Origin: Rhizobiales bacterium Y(2018)
GTDB lineage: Bacteria > Pseudomonadota > Alphaproteobacteria > Rhizobiales > Aestuariivirgaceae
Length of the DNA: 64,000 nt
Direction: 5' to 3'
Assembly: GCA_005502925.1 (NCBI GenBank)
Contig: SCPD01000006.1
Span: 226,757-290,756, forward strand
Positions 27,322 to 35,883 of the stretch are shown here, one piece after another. The position numbers and the translations under genes are program-made. Positions within the stretch are counted from its first letter, which is position 1, and every line of letters starts with the position of its first letter. Below the pieces are notes generated by a model. The model saw nothing but the letters and a program-made list of their open reading frames with translations. It did no database searches and was not told the DNA's origin.

Positions 27322-28383
27322 ATGCTTCGCGTTGAAGATCTCGACACGCCGGCCGTCATCATCTTTCTCGACCGGCTGGAAACCAACATTGAGCGGGTGC
27401 AGCGCCTGATCGCCCGGCAGGGCATCGGCAACCGCCCGCATATCAAGACGCACAAGATCCCGGCCATCGGCCGGATGCAGATCGAGGCGGGCGCCGTCGG
27501 CCTCACCTGCCAGAAGCTCGGCGAGCTCGAAGTCTTCATCGACGCGAATGTCTGCGACGATTATCTGCTCAGCTACAATATCTTAGGCGCGCGCAAGACC
27601 GACCGGCTGATGCAGCTGGCTTCCCGCGTGAAACGCCTGGCGGTGGTGGCCGACAATGACGTCGTGCTGCGCGGCCTTTCCGAAGCGGGCCTCCGCCACA
27701 GCCGCGACATTCCGCTTCTCATCGAATGCGATACCGGTTTCGGGCGCAATGGCGTGCAGTCGCCGGAAGCCGCTCTCGACCTGGCGCGGCTGGCGCTGAA
27801 ATTGCCGCGTATCGTCTTCGAGGGGCTGATGGTGTTCCCCAATAGCGCGCCCAATACGCATGAATTCTTCAGCCGCGCGCTCAAGCTCTTCCGCGAGGCG
27901 GGCATCGCGCTGCCGATCCTGTCGGGCGGCGGCACGCCGGCGCTCAACCGGCTCGCCGAATTTTCGATGATGACCGAGCACCGCGCCGGCACCTATGTCT
28001 ATAACGATGTGATGATGGTGCATTCGGGTGTCGCATCCTGGCAGGACTGCGCCCTGCAAGTGCGCGCCACCGTGGTGAGCCGCCCGACTGCTGGGCGCGC
28101 CGTGCTCGATTGCGGCTCGAAGGTGCTGACCTCGGACCAGTATTACGTGCAGCATTATGGCCGGCTCGCCCACTATCCGGGCGCCGTCATCTCCGGCCTT
28201 TCCGAAGAACACGCGATCGTCGATCTCACCAACGCGCCCAAGCGGCCGAAGGTCGGCGAGGTGGTGGAGGTGATCCCCAATCATTGCTGCTCGGTCTCCA
28301 ACATGACCGATGAGGTGCATGGCGTGCGCAATGGCGTGGTCGAGCTCACCTGGCCGGTGGCGGCGCGCGGCAAGGTACGCTGA
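27322..28383 (+). CDS. DSD1/D-threonine-aldolase family PLP enzyme
   Basis: A 353-residue enzyme with an alanine-racemase-type N-terminal barrel. The PLP Lys is in NRPHIKTHKIPAIGRMQ, and barrel motifs GAVGLTCQKLGELEVFIDA and LLIECDTGFGRNG follow. The C-terminal D-serine-dehydratase-like domain carries the zinc-site His and Cys in EVIPNHCCSVSNM and EHAIVDL. Relatives cleave or dehydrate D-3-hydroxy amino acids (D-threonine, D-serine, D-3-hydroxyaspartate). The ATG at 27322 is preferred over a TTG at 27307. Its stop overlaps the next start (TGATG), so it acts with the dehydrogenase. Confidence 0.88.
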   Translation: MLRVEDLDTPAVIIFLDRLETNIERVQRLIARQGIGNRPHIKTHKIPAIGRMQIEAGAVGLTCQKLGELEVFIDANVCDDYLLSYNILGARKTDRLMQLASRVKRLAVVADNDVVLRGLSEAGLRHSRDIPLLIECDTGFGRNGVQSPEAALDLARLALKLPRIVFEGLMVFPNSAPNTHEFFSRALKLFREAGIALPILSGGGTPALNRLAEFSMMTEHRAGTYVYNDVMMVHSGVASWQDCALQVRATVVSRPTAGRAVLDCGSKVLTSDQYYVQHYGRLAHYPGAVISGLSEEHAIVDLTNAPKRPKVGEVVEVIPNHCCSVSNMTDEVHGVRNGVVELTWPVAARGKVR

Positions 28384-29153
28384 TGCGCGACGACATCGCC
28401 CGCTTGTTCGACCTCACCGGCAAGATCGCGCTGGTGACGGGTGCGCGTAGCGGGCTCGGCCAGGCGATGGCGCTGGCGCTCGCTGCGGCGGGTGCCGACA
28501 TATCGGGTCTCGGCTCCTCGCCGATGCCGGAAACGCGCCGGCTCATCGAACAGGCGGGACGCGCCTTCTGTGAGGTCCAATGCGATCTGGCGCAGCTCGA
28601 TGATGCGGACGAGGTGGTGTGCGGCGTCACCCATGAGCTGGGACCGGTCGACATACTGGTCAATTGCGCCGGCATCATCCGGCGTGCCGAGTTCGCGACA
28701 CTCGCGATCGAAGCCTGGGACGAAGTGCTCGACGTCAATCTGCGCAGCCTGTTCCTGCTGAGCCAGGCGGCGGCGCGCAGCATGGTGGCTTATGGGCGGC
28801 AAGGCCGCATCATCAATGTCGCTTCGGTGCTCGCCTTTCAAGGTGGCGTCAGGGTGGCGGCCTATGCGGCGGCCAAACATGGCGTCGCCGGCCTGACGCG
28901 CGCCATGGCGAACGAGCTGGCGCCCGCCGGCATCACCGTCAATGCGATCGCGCCCGGTTACATGGTGACCGCCAATACGGAAGCGCTGCGCGCCGATGCG
29001 CAGAGATCAAGTGAGATACTGGGCCGCATCCCGATGGGGCGCTGGGGCGTTCCCGATGATCTCGCCACCGCCGCCTTGTTCCTCGCCTCGCCCGCCAGCT
29101 CCTATGTGACGGGCACGATGGTGGTGGTCGATGGCGGCTGGATGGCACGCTGA
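28383..29153 (+). CDS. SDR-family dehydrogenase, KduD-like
   Basis: A 256-residue short-chain dehydrogenase. The NAD site is TGARSGLGQAMALALA; catalytic Ser is in NVASVLAFQGG and Tyr/Lys in YAAAKHGVAG. Several stretches recall 2-deoxy-D-gluconate 3-dehydrogenase/KduD: the opening LFDLTGKIALVTG, ADAQRSSEILGRIPMGRWG and the ending VVVDGGWMAR. KduD oxidises a deoxy-ketosugar acid in uronate breakdown, so the substrate may be a sugar acid, though the neighbouring PLP enzyme hints at a hydroxy-amino or keto acid. Confidence 0.88.
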   Translation: MRDDIARLFDLTGKIALVTGARSGLGQAMALALAAAGADISGLGSSPMPETRRLIEQAGRAFCEVQCDLAQLDDADEVVCGVTHELGPVDILVNCAGIIRRAEFATLAIEAWDEVLDVNLRSLFLLSQAAARSMVAYGRQGRIINVASVLAFQGGVRVAAYAAAKHGVAGLTRAMANELAPAGITVNAIAPGYMVTANTEALRADAQRSSEILGRIPMGRWGVPDDLATAALFLASPASSYVTGTMVVVDGGWMAR

Positions 29154-29212
29154 CGGCGCAAGAATTTCGACTTCGCCGGATGGCGGCGGAGCGAGCGACG
29201 GGAGGACTGGAC

Positions 29213-30043
29213 ATGAAGAAGATCGTGTTTTGCCTGTTGACGGCGGCGAGCCTCGCCGCCCTCACCAGTGGAGCTGAAGCGGACAAGCTCGCCGATGTCC
29301 TGGCGCGCGGCAAGCTCGTCGTCGGCACCGGTGTCGGCAACCCGCCCTGGCATTTCCGCGACGAGGCCGGCAACATGGCGGGCTATGACGTCGATATTGC
29401 CAAGATCGTCGCCAAGGGCCTGTTCGGCGACGACACCAAGATCGAGTTCGTCAACCAGGCGTCGGATGCGCGCATCCCCAACATCGTCACCGACAAGGTC
29501 GACATCACCTGCCAGTTCATGACGGTGACCGCCGAACGCGCCCAGCAGGTCAATTTCACCATTCCCTATTATCGCGAAGGTGTCGGATTGATGCTGCAGG
29601 CGGGCGGCAAGTACAAATCGCGCGACGACATGAAGGCGGCCGGCAATGCCGTCACCATCTCCGTGCTGCAGAATGTCTATGCCGAGGACATGGTGCATTA
29701 CGCGCTGCCCGAGGCCAAGGTCGATCAATATGAAAGTGTCGACCTTGCCTATCAGGCGCTCAATTCCGGCCGCGCCGATGCGGTGGCGACCGACATGTCG
29801 TCGCTGCAATGGTTCATGAAGCAGAATCCCGGCAAATATGCCGATGGCGGCTATGGATGGAATCCGCAGACCTATTCCTGCGCGGTGAAACGCGGCGAGC
29901 AGGACTGGCTGAACTTTGTGAACATCGCGCTACGCGAGGCGTTGACCGGCGTCGAATTCGGCACCTTCTCGAAATCCTTCGAACAGTGGTTCGGCGTCAA
30001 GCCGCCCGAGCCGCAAGTCGGTTTCCCGTCCGAGCATCGGTAG
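29213..30043 (+). CDS. Polar amino-acid ABC transporter substrate-binding protein (HisJ/FliY type)
   Basis: A 276-residue periplasmic binding protein. Signal peptide MKKIVFCLLTAASLAALTSG, then the SBP_bac_3 fold: LARGKLVVGTGVGNPPWHFR, AGYDVDIAKIVAKGLFGDD, NIVTDKVDITCQFMTVTAER and ALNSGRADAVATDMSSLQWF. The start at 29213 follows GGGAGGA; an in-frame start at 29180 lacks a site. It lies between the KduD-like gene and two permeases. It should bind an amino acid or related organic acid. Confidence 0.92.
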   Translation: MKKIVFCLLTAASLAALTSGAEADKLADVLARGKLVVGTGVGNPPWHFRDEAGNMAGYDVDIAKIVAKGLFGDDTKIEFVNQASDARIPNIVTDKVDITCQFMTVTAERAQQVNFTIPYYREGVGLMLQAGGKYKSRDDMKAAGNAVTISVLQNVYAEDMVHYALPEAKVDQYESVDLAYQALNSGRADAVATDMSSLQWFMKQNPGKYADGGYGWNPQTYSCAVKRGEQDWLNFVNIALREALTGVEFGTFSKSFEQWFGVKPPEPQVGFPSEHR

Positions 30044-30062
30044 CGGGGAAGGCGCGAGGGCA

Positions 30063-30719
30063 ATGGGATACTCCTTCAATTTCGGAGTGATCTGGGCCAG
30101 GGTCGATGTCTTCCTCCTCGGACTGGCACTGGGTCTTGCCCTCGCGCTCGCCGCTCTCGTCATCGGGACGGTGCTGGGCCTTGCCGCCGCCTTTGCCGCC
30201 GAGGCGGGCGGCGTCCGGCGAAAGCTTGTCGCCGTTTATGTCTCGCTCTTCCGCAACATGCCGTTGCTGGTGATCGTGCTCCTGGTCTATTTCGGCCTGC
30301 CGCAATGGGGCGTTACCTTCGGCAAGATCGAAAGCTTCATCCTGGCGCTCGCCGTCTATTCGGGCGCTTATCTGACGGAAGTCTTCCGCGCCGGCCTTTC
30401 CGGCGTGCCCAAGGGCGTCACCGATGCCGGCCGCGCCATGGGTCTTGGCCGTCTCCCGCTTCTGTGGCTCATCGTGCTGCCGATCATGCTGCGCAACTGC
30501 CTGCCGGCTTTGGGCACGACCTTCATCTCGCTGTTCAAGGATACATCGCTCGCCGCGGTGATCGCGGTCCCTGAGCTCACCTATGAGGCGCGCAAGCTCA
30601 ATACGGAGACTTTCCGGGTGGCCGAAGCCTGGGCCACCGCCAGCGTGCTCTATCTCGCCACCTGTCTCCTCATCGCTGCGGCTTTACGCTTCGCCGAGCG
30701 GCGTTTTCCGAAATTCTGA
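30063..30719 (+). CDS. Polar amino-acid ABC transporter permease
   Basis: A 218-residue permease of the His/Glu/Gln family. Membrane segment LGLALGLALALAALVIGTVL is followed by the family motif FRNMPLLVIVLLVYFGLP and the EAA-type loop GVTDAGRAMGLGRLPLLWLI. It pairs with the permease at 30721, whose ATG comes one base after its stop codon. No ATPase gene of this family lies in the cluster. Confidence 0.93.
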   Translation: MGYSFNFGVIWARVDVFLLGLALGLALALAALVIGTVLGLAAAFAAEAGGVRRKLVAVYVSLFRNMPLLVIVLLVYFGLPQWGVTFGKIESFILALAVYSGAYLTEVFRAGLSGVPKGVTDAGRAMGLGRLPLLWLIVLPIMLRNCLPALGTTFISLFKDTSLAAVIAVPELTYEARKLNTETFRVAEAWATASVLYLATCLLIAAALRFAERRFPKF

Positions 30720-30720
30720 C

Positions 30721-31392
30721 ATGGCGGATTTCCTGCATCAGCTGTGGATCGCCCGTTTCGCTCTGACGCAGGGCCTCATCCTCACTCTGTGGCTCTCGCT
30801 GGTCTCGATCATTGCCGGAACGCTGCTCGGCATCATGGGTGGTGTCGCGCTCACCTATGGCGGCAGGCTGGTGCGCTGGCCGGTGCGCGCAATGGTCGAT
30901 GCGTTGCGCGGCATACCGGTTCTGGTGCTGATCCTGGCGGTCTTCTATCTCCTCACCTTCGCCGGCATCAATTTCACTGCTGTCGAATCGGGGCTCATCG
31001 CGCTCAGCCTGTTTTCGGGCGCCCATATGGCCGAGATCGTGCGCGGCGCCTTGAGCGCCATCCCCGCAGGACAGATCGATGCCGGCAAGGCGCTGGGCCT
31101 GAGCTCATTCCGCATCTTTGCTTTGGTGCTCCTCCCGCAAGCGGCCAGGATGATCATGCCGGTCTGGATCAATACCGGCGCCGAGCTGGTCAAGACCTCG
31201 ACGCTGCTGTCGGTCATCGGCACCGGCGAGCTGCTGTTCCGCACCCAGGAGGTCATCGGACGCAATTTCATGACGCTGGAATTCTACAGTTTCGCCGGCG
31301 CGCTCTATTTTCTGATCAATTTTTCTATCGAGCAATTGGGCCAGGCGATCAGCCGGCGCGTGGGAAACCCGGCGGATATTCAGGCAAGGTGA
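30721..31392 (+). CDS. Polar amino-acid ABC transporter permease
   Basis: A 223-residue permease of the same family as its neighbour: GLILTLWLSLVSIIAGTLLG, ALRGIPVLVLILAVFYLL, EAA loop GQIDAGKALGLSSFRIFALV. It begins MADFLHQLWIARF one base after the preceding stop; the open frame further upstream lies inside that gene. Its last 44 bases overlap the 3' end of the convergent SDR gene. The importer needs an ATPase encoded elsewhere. Confidence 0.92.
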   Translation: MADFLHQLWIARFALTQGLILTLWLSLVSIIAGTLLGIMGGVALTYGGRLVRWPVRAMVDALRGIPVLVLILAVFYLLTFAGINFTAVESGLIALSLFSGAHMAEIVRGALSAIPAGQIDAGKALGLSSFRIFALVLLPQAARMIMPVWINTGAELVKTSTLLSVIGTGELLFRTQEVIGRNFMTLEFYSFAGALYFLINFSIEQLGQAISRRVGNPADIQAR

Positions 31393-32134
31393 CACCGCCA
31401 TCGACGGTCACGGTTTGGCCGGTGACATAGTTGGCATCGTCGCTTGCAAGATAGAGGACGGCCTTGCCGATATCTTCCGGCAGGCCGAAGCGACCCATGG
31501 GGATGAAGGCTTCGACGGCCGCCTTGAATTCATCGTCATATTGCGGCGCCGCGCCCTCGGTCATCACATGGCCGGGCTCGACGGCGTTGATAGTGATGCC
31601 GTGGCGGGCGATCTCGATCGCCGCCGCCTTGACGAAGCCGTTGATACCGCCCTTGCTCGCCGCGTAATGCGCCATGTTGCCGATGGCGGTGCGGTTGCCG
31701 GTGATCGAGGAGGTGACGACGATGCGGCCATAGCGGCGCGCCATCATATGCGGCAGGCAGGCCTGCACCGCCAGGAAGACACCTTTGAGATTGACGGTGA
31801 GGAGGCGGTCCCACAATTCTTCCGGCATGGTGGCGAGCGGTGATGAATCGAACACTGCCGCATTGGGGCAGAGAATATCGATCTGGCCGAATGCCGAAAT
31901 GGCGGTTTCGGCGGCGCAGCGCATATCGGCCGCCTTGCTGACATCGGCCGCGAAGCCCTGAACTTTCCCGCCGTCGGTGCTGAGGATTTTTACCGCCTTG
32001 GCGAGGAGGTCCTGATCACGGTCGACGAGCAGGATGCGGGCGCCCTCGCTGGCGAGGCAACGTGTTATGCCGAGGCCGATGCCACGGCCGGCGCCCGTCA
32101 CGATGGCGCTCTTTCCCTCAAAACGTCCCGGCAT
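31349..32134 (-). CDS. SDR-family oxidoreductase
   Basis: A 261-residue short-chain dehydrogenase with NAD(P) motif TGAGRGIGLGITR, NAAVFDSSP, catalytic Ser in VTSSITGNRTAIG and Tyr/Lys in YAASKGGINGF. It ends with the usual GQTVTVDGGVTLPE plus a short tail. It lies last in the (-) operon after the lactonase gene (24-base gap), and in such clusters the SDR usually oxidises an aldose at C1 to a lactone. The 3' end overlaps the amino-acid permease gene by 44 bases. Confidence 0.9.
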   Translation of the reverse strand: MPGRFEGKSAIVTGAGRGIGLGITRCLASEGARILLVDRDQDLLAKAVKILSTDGGKVQGFAADVSKAADMRCAAETAISAFGQIDILCPNAAVFDSSPLATMPEELWDRLLTVNLKGVFLAVQACLPHMMARRYGRIVVTSSITGNRTAIGNMAHYAASKGGINGFVKAAAIEIARHGITINAVEPGHVMTEGAAPQYDDEFKAAVEAFIPMGRFGLPEDIGKAVLYLASDDANYVTGQTVTVDGGVTLPEYPPGFPRAG

Positions 32135-32158
32135 GGCAGTTCCTTTCGTTTCTTCTTC

Positions 32159-33058
32159 TCAGCCGCGGAAGGCCGGTTCCGGCAGCCCACGGATTCCTGT
32201 CTCGATGGCGAAGATGGCGCCCTCCAAAGGTGTGCGCGCGAAGCCCGCTTCGTCGAGATACACCCATTTCCCGTCGACAAAGCGGATCGAGGCCGAGGTC
32301 ACGAACAAAGTGGTCATGTCGGGCCCGCCGAAGGCGCAACTGGTCGGGCTTTCGACCGGCATCGTGATGACACGATCGACCTTGCCATCGGGCGCGTAGC
32401 GGGTGATGCGGGCACCACCCCAATGAGTGGACCAGAGATAGCCCTCGGCGTCGACGGTCGAGCCGTCGGGCACGCCGGCTTCGGGTTCGATCCTGGCGAA
32501 GATGCGGGCTTCGCTCACCGCACCGGTCACCGGATCGATGTCATGCGCATAGATGGCGCGATCATGGGTACGGCTGTGATACATCACACGCCCATCCGGG
32601 CTGAAGGACGGGCCGTTCGAGCAGATGAAGCCGTCGACCACACGCGCCGCATCATTGCCGCGATCGATGCGGAAGAGGGCGCCGACCTTCTCGGTTTCGA
32701 GTCGGTCGGTGGTGCCCGCCCATAATCTGCCCTGCCGGTCGCATTTCGCATCATTGAAGCTGGCGCGTGGCGTATCGGCGATCGGATTCACATAAGGAAC
32801 GCGGCTACGGAAATCCTTGTCGATGAAGAAAACCCCGTCCGAGGCGGCAAGGACGAAGCCGCCACTTTCACGCAGCAGTACGGCGCCCAATTGCTCGGGC
32901 AGCGGCAGATCAAACTTTGTATCAACACCGCGCGTTACATCGAGGCGGTGAATCTCCGGGCGCATCTGGTCGATCCAGTAGAGCGCCTCTTCCTGCGGAG
33001 ACCACAACGCGCCCTCCGACAGGACGGAGCGCGCTTCGTAGATGCATCTTATCTTCAC
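32159..33058 (-). CDS. SMP-30/gluconolactonase family lactonase
   Basis: A 299-residue six-bladed beta-propeller. Metal ligands of the family are present: Glu in VLSEGALW, Asn in RASFNDAKCD, Asn in ICSNGPSFSPD and Asp in GVPDGSTVDAEG. The protein hydrolyses a sugar lactone to the acid in the cytoplasm. It lies directly behind a sugar importer and in front of an SDR, so import, oxidation to lactone and hydrolysis form one route. The sugar itself is not readable. Confidence 0.9.
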   Translation of the reverse strand: MKIRCIYEARSVLSEGALWSPQEEALYWIDQMRPEIHRLDVTRGVDTKFDLPLPEQLGAVLLRESGGFVLAASDGVFFIDKDFRSRVPYVNPIADTPRASFNDAKCDRQGRLWAGTTDRLETEKVGALFRIDRGNDAARVVDGFICSNGPSFSPDGRVMYHSRTHDRAIYAHDIDPVTGAVSEARIFARIEPEAGVPDGSTVDAEGYLWSTHWGGARITRYAPDGKVDRVITMPVESPTSCAFGGPDMTTLFVTSASIRFVDGKWVYLDEAGFARTPLEGAIFAIETGIRGLPEPAFRG

Positions 33059-33065
33059 GACGCCC

Positions 33066-33812
33066 TCAATATTTGACGATCAGGTCGTTGAGTTCGCGCA
33101 CACTCGTCTCCGCCTTGGCGAGCGAGCCGATCACCTGGCCGCGCGAGAGAATGGTAAAGCGGTCGCAGCTCTCATAGGCGTGATAGAGATTATGGGTGAT
33201 GAACACCGCCGACACGCCTTCACGCTTCAGCTCGGCCAGATGCTCGAGCAGCTTCGCCGTCTCGCGCACCGACAGAGCGCTGGTCGGCTCGTCGAGCAGC
33301 AGCATCGCGGTCTTGAAATAGACGGCGCGGGCAATGGCGACGGCCTGGCGCTGGCCGCCCGACAAGGCCTCGACCAATATGTCCGGGGAATTGATGCCGG
33401 AGATGCGCACCATATTGACGAGGATGTCCATCACGATGGCGTTCATCTTGTGAGTGTCGAGAAGCCCCAGGCCCTTCGTCAATTCACGCCCGGCGAAGAA
33501 ATTGCGCATGATCGAGGCCGAGCCGACAAGGGCCGAGTCCTGATAGATCGTCTCGATGCCGAGCTTCTCGGAATCCTTGCGCGACTTGATGGTGGCAGGC
33601 TGGCCGTCGCGGAAGACCTGGCCGCTGTCGGGGAATTCGACGCCCGACATGATGCGCACCAAAGTCGACTTGCCGGCGCCATTGTCGCCGAGCAGGCCGA
33701 CGATCTCGTTGCGGTTGATCTGGAAGTCGACGCCGCTCAGCGCCTGGACATGGCCATATTGCTTGGAGATGCCCTTGAGCGCGAGCAGCGGTGTGGAAGA
33801 TGGAATGGTCAT
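33066..33812 (-). CDS. Sugar ABC transporter ATP-binding protein, single-domain (FrcA-like)
   Basis: A 248-residue ATPase: Walker [17 protein letters not shown], signature EALSGGQRQAVAIARAV, Walker B MLLLDEPTSALS and the switch His in VFITHNLYHAYE. Most ribose-type ATPases have two fused domains; this one has one, as in the fructose transporter ATPase FrcA of rhizobia. The stop is 7 bases from the lactonase gene and its start overlaps the permease stop. Confidence 0.93.
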   Translation of the reverse strand: MTIPSSTPLLALKGISKQYGHVQALSGVDFQINRNEIVGLLGDNGAGKSTLVRIMSGVEFPDSGQVFRDGQPATIKSRKDSEKLGIETIYQDSALVGSASIMRNFFAGRELTKGLGLLDTHKMNAIVMDILVNMVRISGINSPDILVEALSGGQRQAVAIARAVYFKTAMLLLDEPTSALSVRETAKLLEHLAELKREGVSAVFITHNLYHAYESCDRFTILSRGQVIGSLAKAETSVRELNDLIVKY

Positions 33813-34822
33813 TTGCCGGCCTTCCGCGTGAGCCAGGTGTTCAGGATCACGGCCACGACCAGGATCGCGCCGACAAAGACGTCGAGATAGAAGCCGGGGG
33901 CGCGCAGGAGCAGCAGGACGTCCTCGACCATATACATGAGGCAGGCGCCGACCACGATGCCGAGCACCGTGCCGCGGCCACCCGACAGGAACAGGCCGCC
34001 GATAACGCAGACGGCGATGGCCTTCAATTCGAGGCCGATGCCCTGCGCCGGCGTCGCGGTGCCGACGCGGGTGATGCTGAGGATGCCGGCGATCGCCGCC
34101 GCGAGGCTCGCCAGTGCGAAAGCGATGACCTTGACCCGGTGGCTGTTGATGCCGACCGCGATGGCGGTCTTCTCATGGCCGCCGACCAGGTAGAAATGAT
34201 TGCCGAGCTTGCTTTTGTGAACAAGCAGACCGGTGAGCAGCGCCAGAGCGATGAACCAGATGAACGGCGCCTCGATGCCGTAGAAGGAACCGGTGAGCAG
34301 GTCGGAGAAGGTTTCGTCCGGCTTGAAAGAAACGGTGCGGCCCTCCGACAGCCAGCGCACCACGCCGCGCACCACCAGCATGGCGCCCATTGTGGCGATG
34401 AAGGAGGGAATAGCGAATTTGACGGTGATCAACCCGTTGGTGACGCCGATGGCGGCCGCGATGGCAAGCGTGGCGAAAACCGCGAGCCATACCGGCAGGC
34501 CCATGCCGAACAGAAGGGCGATGCTGTAGCCCGCCAGCGTATAGACCGAGCCGACGGACAGATCATATTCGCCGGTGATCATCAGGACGCCGACGCCCAG
34601 CGAGATGATGCCGAGCACCGGAATGGCGCGCAGCAGGAGGCCGATATTGGTCTGCGACACATAGCGGAAATCGTTCGGATAGAGCAGCGACGCCACGATG
34701 CAGATTACCTGCAGGACGAAGAAGAACAGGCAGATATTGACGATCGGCTGCCGCATGAGGCGGCGCCAATGAGGAATTGCGGGCGTTGTGGATTTGAGAA
34801 TGGGAGCGGCGTCTTGCGTCAT
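33809..34822 (-). CDS. Sugar ABC transporter permease (RbsC/FrcC-like)
   Basis: A 337-residue membrane protein: IVNICLFFFVLQVICIVASL, VLGIISLGVGVLMITGEYDL, SVGSVYTLAGYSIALLFG, the coupling region LVGGHEKTAIAVGINSHRVK and AIAVCVIGGLFLSGGRGTVL. It forms the channel of the third ribose-type importer. The 58-base gap to the binding-protein gene contains no other gene. Confidence 0.93.
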   Translation of the reverse strand: MTQDAAPILKSTTPAIPHWRRLMRQPIVNICLFFFVLQVICIVASLLYPNDFRYVSQTNIGLLLRAIPVLGIISLGVGVLMITGEYDLSVGSVYTLAGYSIALLFGMGLPVWLAVFATLAIAAAIGVTNGLITVKFAIPSFIATMGAMLVVRGVVRWLSEGRTVSFKPDETFSDLLTGSFYGIEAPFIWFIALALLTGLLVHKSKLGNHFYLVGGHEKTAIAVGINSHRVKVIAFALASLAAAIAGILSITRVGTATPAQGIGLELKAIAVCVIGGLFLSGGRGTVLGIVVGACLMYMVEDVLLLLRAPGFYLDVFVGAILVVAVILNTWLTRKAGK

Positions 34823-34880
34823 GTCATATCGCTAAAGGACCGGCTCGCCCTGACAGCGAGCCGGCATGTAGGTTACTGGC

Positions 34881-35855
34881 TTACCGGTAGGTGCCGGCCC
34901 ATTTCTTGACGAGCTCGGCATTGCTCTTGTCGATCACCGTGCCGCCGATCGGAATGCTGGAGGGCGGCACGCCGTATTTGACGAAGTAATAGAGCATCAC
35001 GATCGGCATATAGCCTTCGTAATAGGCGCCCGAATCGACGGTTGCGACCATCTTGCCGGAGAGGATGGAGTCGATGATGCCGGGGCTCAGATCGAAGCCG
35101 CCGATGACCGGCGTCACATTCGCCTCAGCCGCCGCCTGCGGGCCGACTTCGGTCACCACGCTACCGAGACCGATGACCGCCTTGGTGTCGGGACGGCCGA
35201 CGAGATATTGCGAAATGCGGGTCATCGCCGTCGCCATGGTCGGCGAGGCATCGAGACGCTCCGAAGTGATGCCCGCTTCATCGAGCGCCGCCTTGATGCC
35301 GCGATAACGCTCGGTGCCGTAGAAGGCATCCGGATCCTCGACCGGCGCCACGACGTGATCGCCTTTCTTGAGATCACCCGCCTCGACCATCTTACGCGCG
35401 ATGCGCTGGCCGGCGGCGAAGAAATCCTGGCCGACATAGGCCTGGCTCTCGGTCGCATTGGGCTTCGGATCATCAGTGTCGAAAGTGATGACGGCGATGC
35501 CGGCGGCGCGCGCCTTGGCGATATTGGCGGTGAAGGCGTCGGGCAGCCAGTTGACGAGGGCGATGCCCTGCACCTTGTTGGCGATCGCCGTCTCGATGAG
35601 GTTGTTCTGCTTCACCGGGTCGCTGTCGGCATATTGGATGTCGACACTGACGCCGCGGTCCTTGGCGGCTTCCTGCGCGCCCTGGATCACCGGATTCCAG
35701 AACGGATCGCCGGCGGCCGTATAGATGATGAAGGTGACATTGACCTTCTCTTCCTGGGCCAGCGCGCTGCCGGCGGGCATGGTGCTTGCGGCCACAAGCG
35801 CGGCCGAGCCGGCGATCATCGAGGCCAAGGCCTCGCGGCGTGACGTCTTCTTCAT
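34881..35855 (-). CDS. Sugar ABC transporter substrate-binding protein (RbsB-like)
   Basis: A 324-residue periplasmic protein. The N-terminus MKKTSRREALASMIAGSAAL has a twin-Arg pair followed by a hydrophobic stretch and an Ala-x-Ala site (SALAQEE), so export is possibly by Tat. The mature part is a type I sugar-binding fold: VNVTFIIYTAAGDPFWNPVI, ANKVQGIALVNWLPDAFTAN and AAGIAVITFDTDDPKPN. The start at 35855 follows GGGAGCAGAAG. The gene is the first after the FadR-type regulator. Confidence 0.92.
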   Translation of the reverse strand: MKKTSRREALASMIAGSAALVAASTMPAGSALAQEEKVNVTFIIYTAAGDPFWNPVIQGAQEAAKDRGVSVDIQYADSDPVKQNNLIETAIANKVQGIALVNWLPDAFTANIAKARAAGIAVITFDTDDPKPNATESQAYVGQDFFAAGQRIARKMVEAGDLKKGDHVVAPVEDPDAFYGTERYRGIKAALDEAGITSERLDASPTMATAMTRISQYLVGRPDTKAVIGLGSVVTEVGPQAAAEANVTPVIGGFDLSPGIIDSILSGKMVATVDSGAYYEGYMPIVMLYYFVKYGVPPSSIPIGGTVIDKSNAELVKKWAGTYR

Positions 35856-35883
35856 TCTTCTGCTCCCTGTTTGTTGTGATGCT

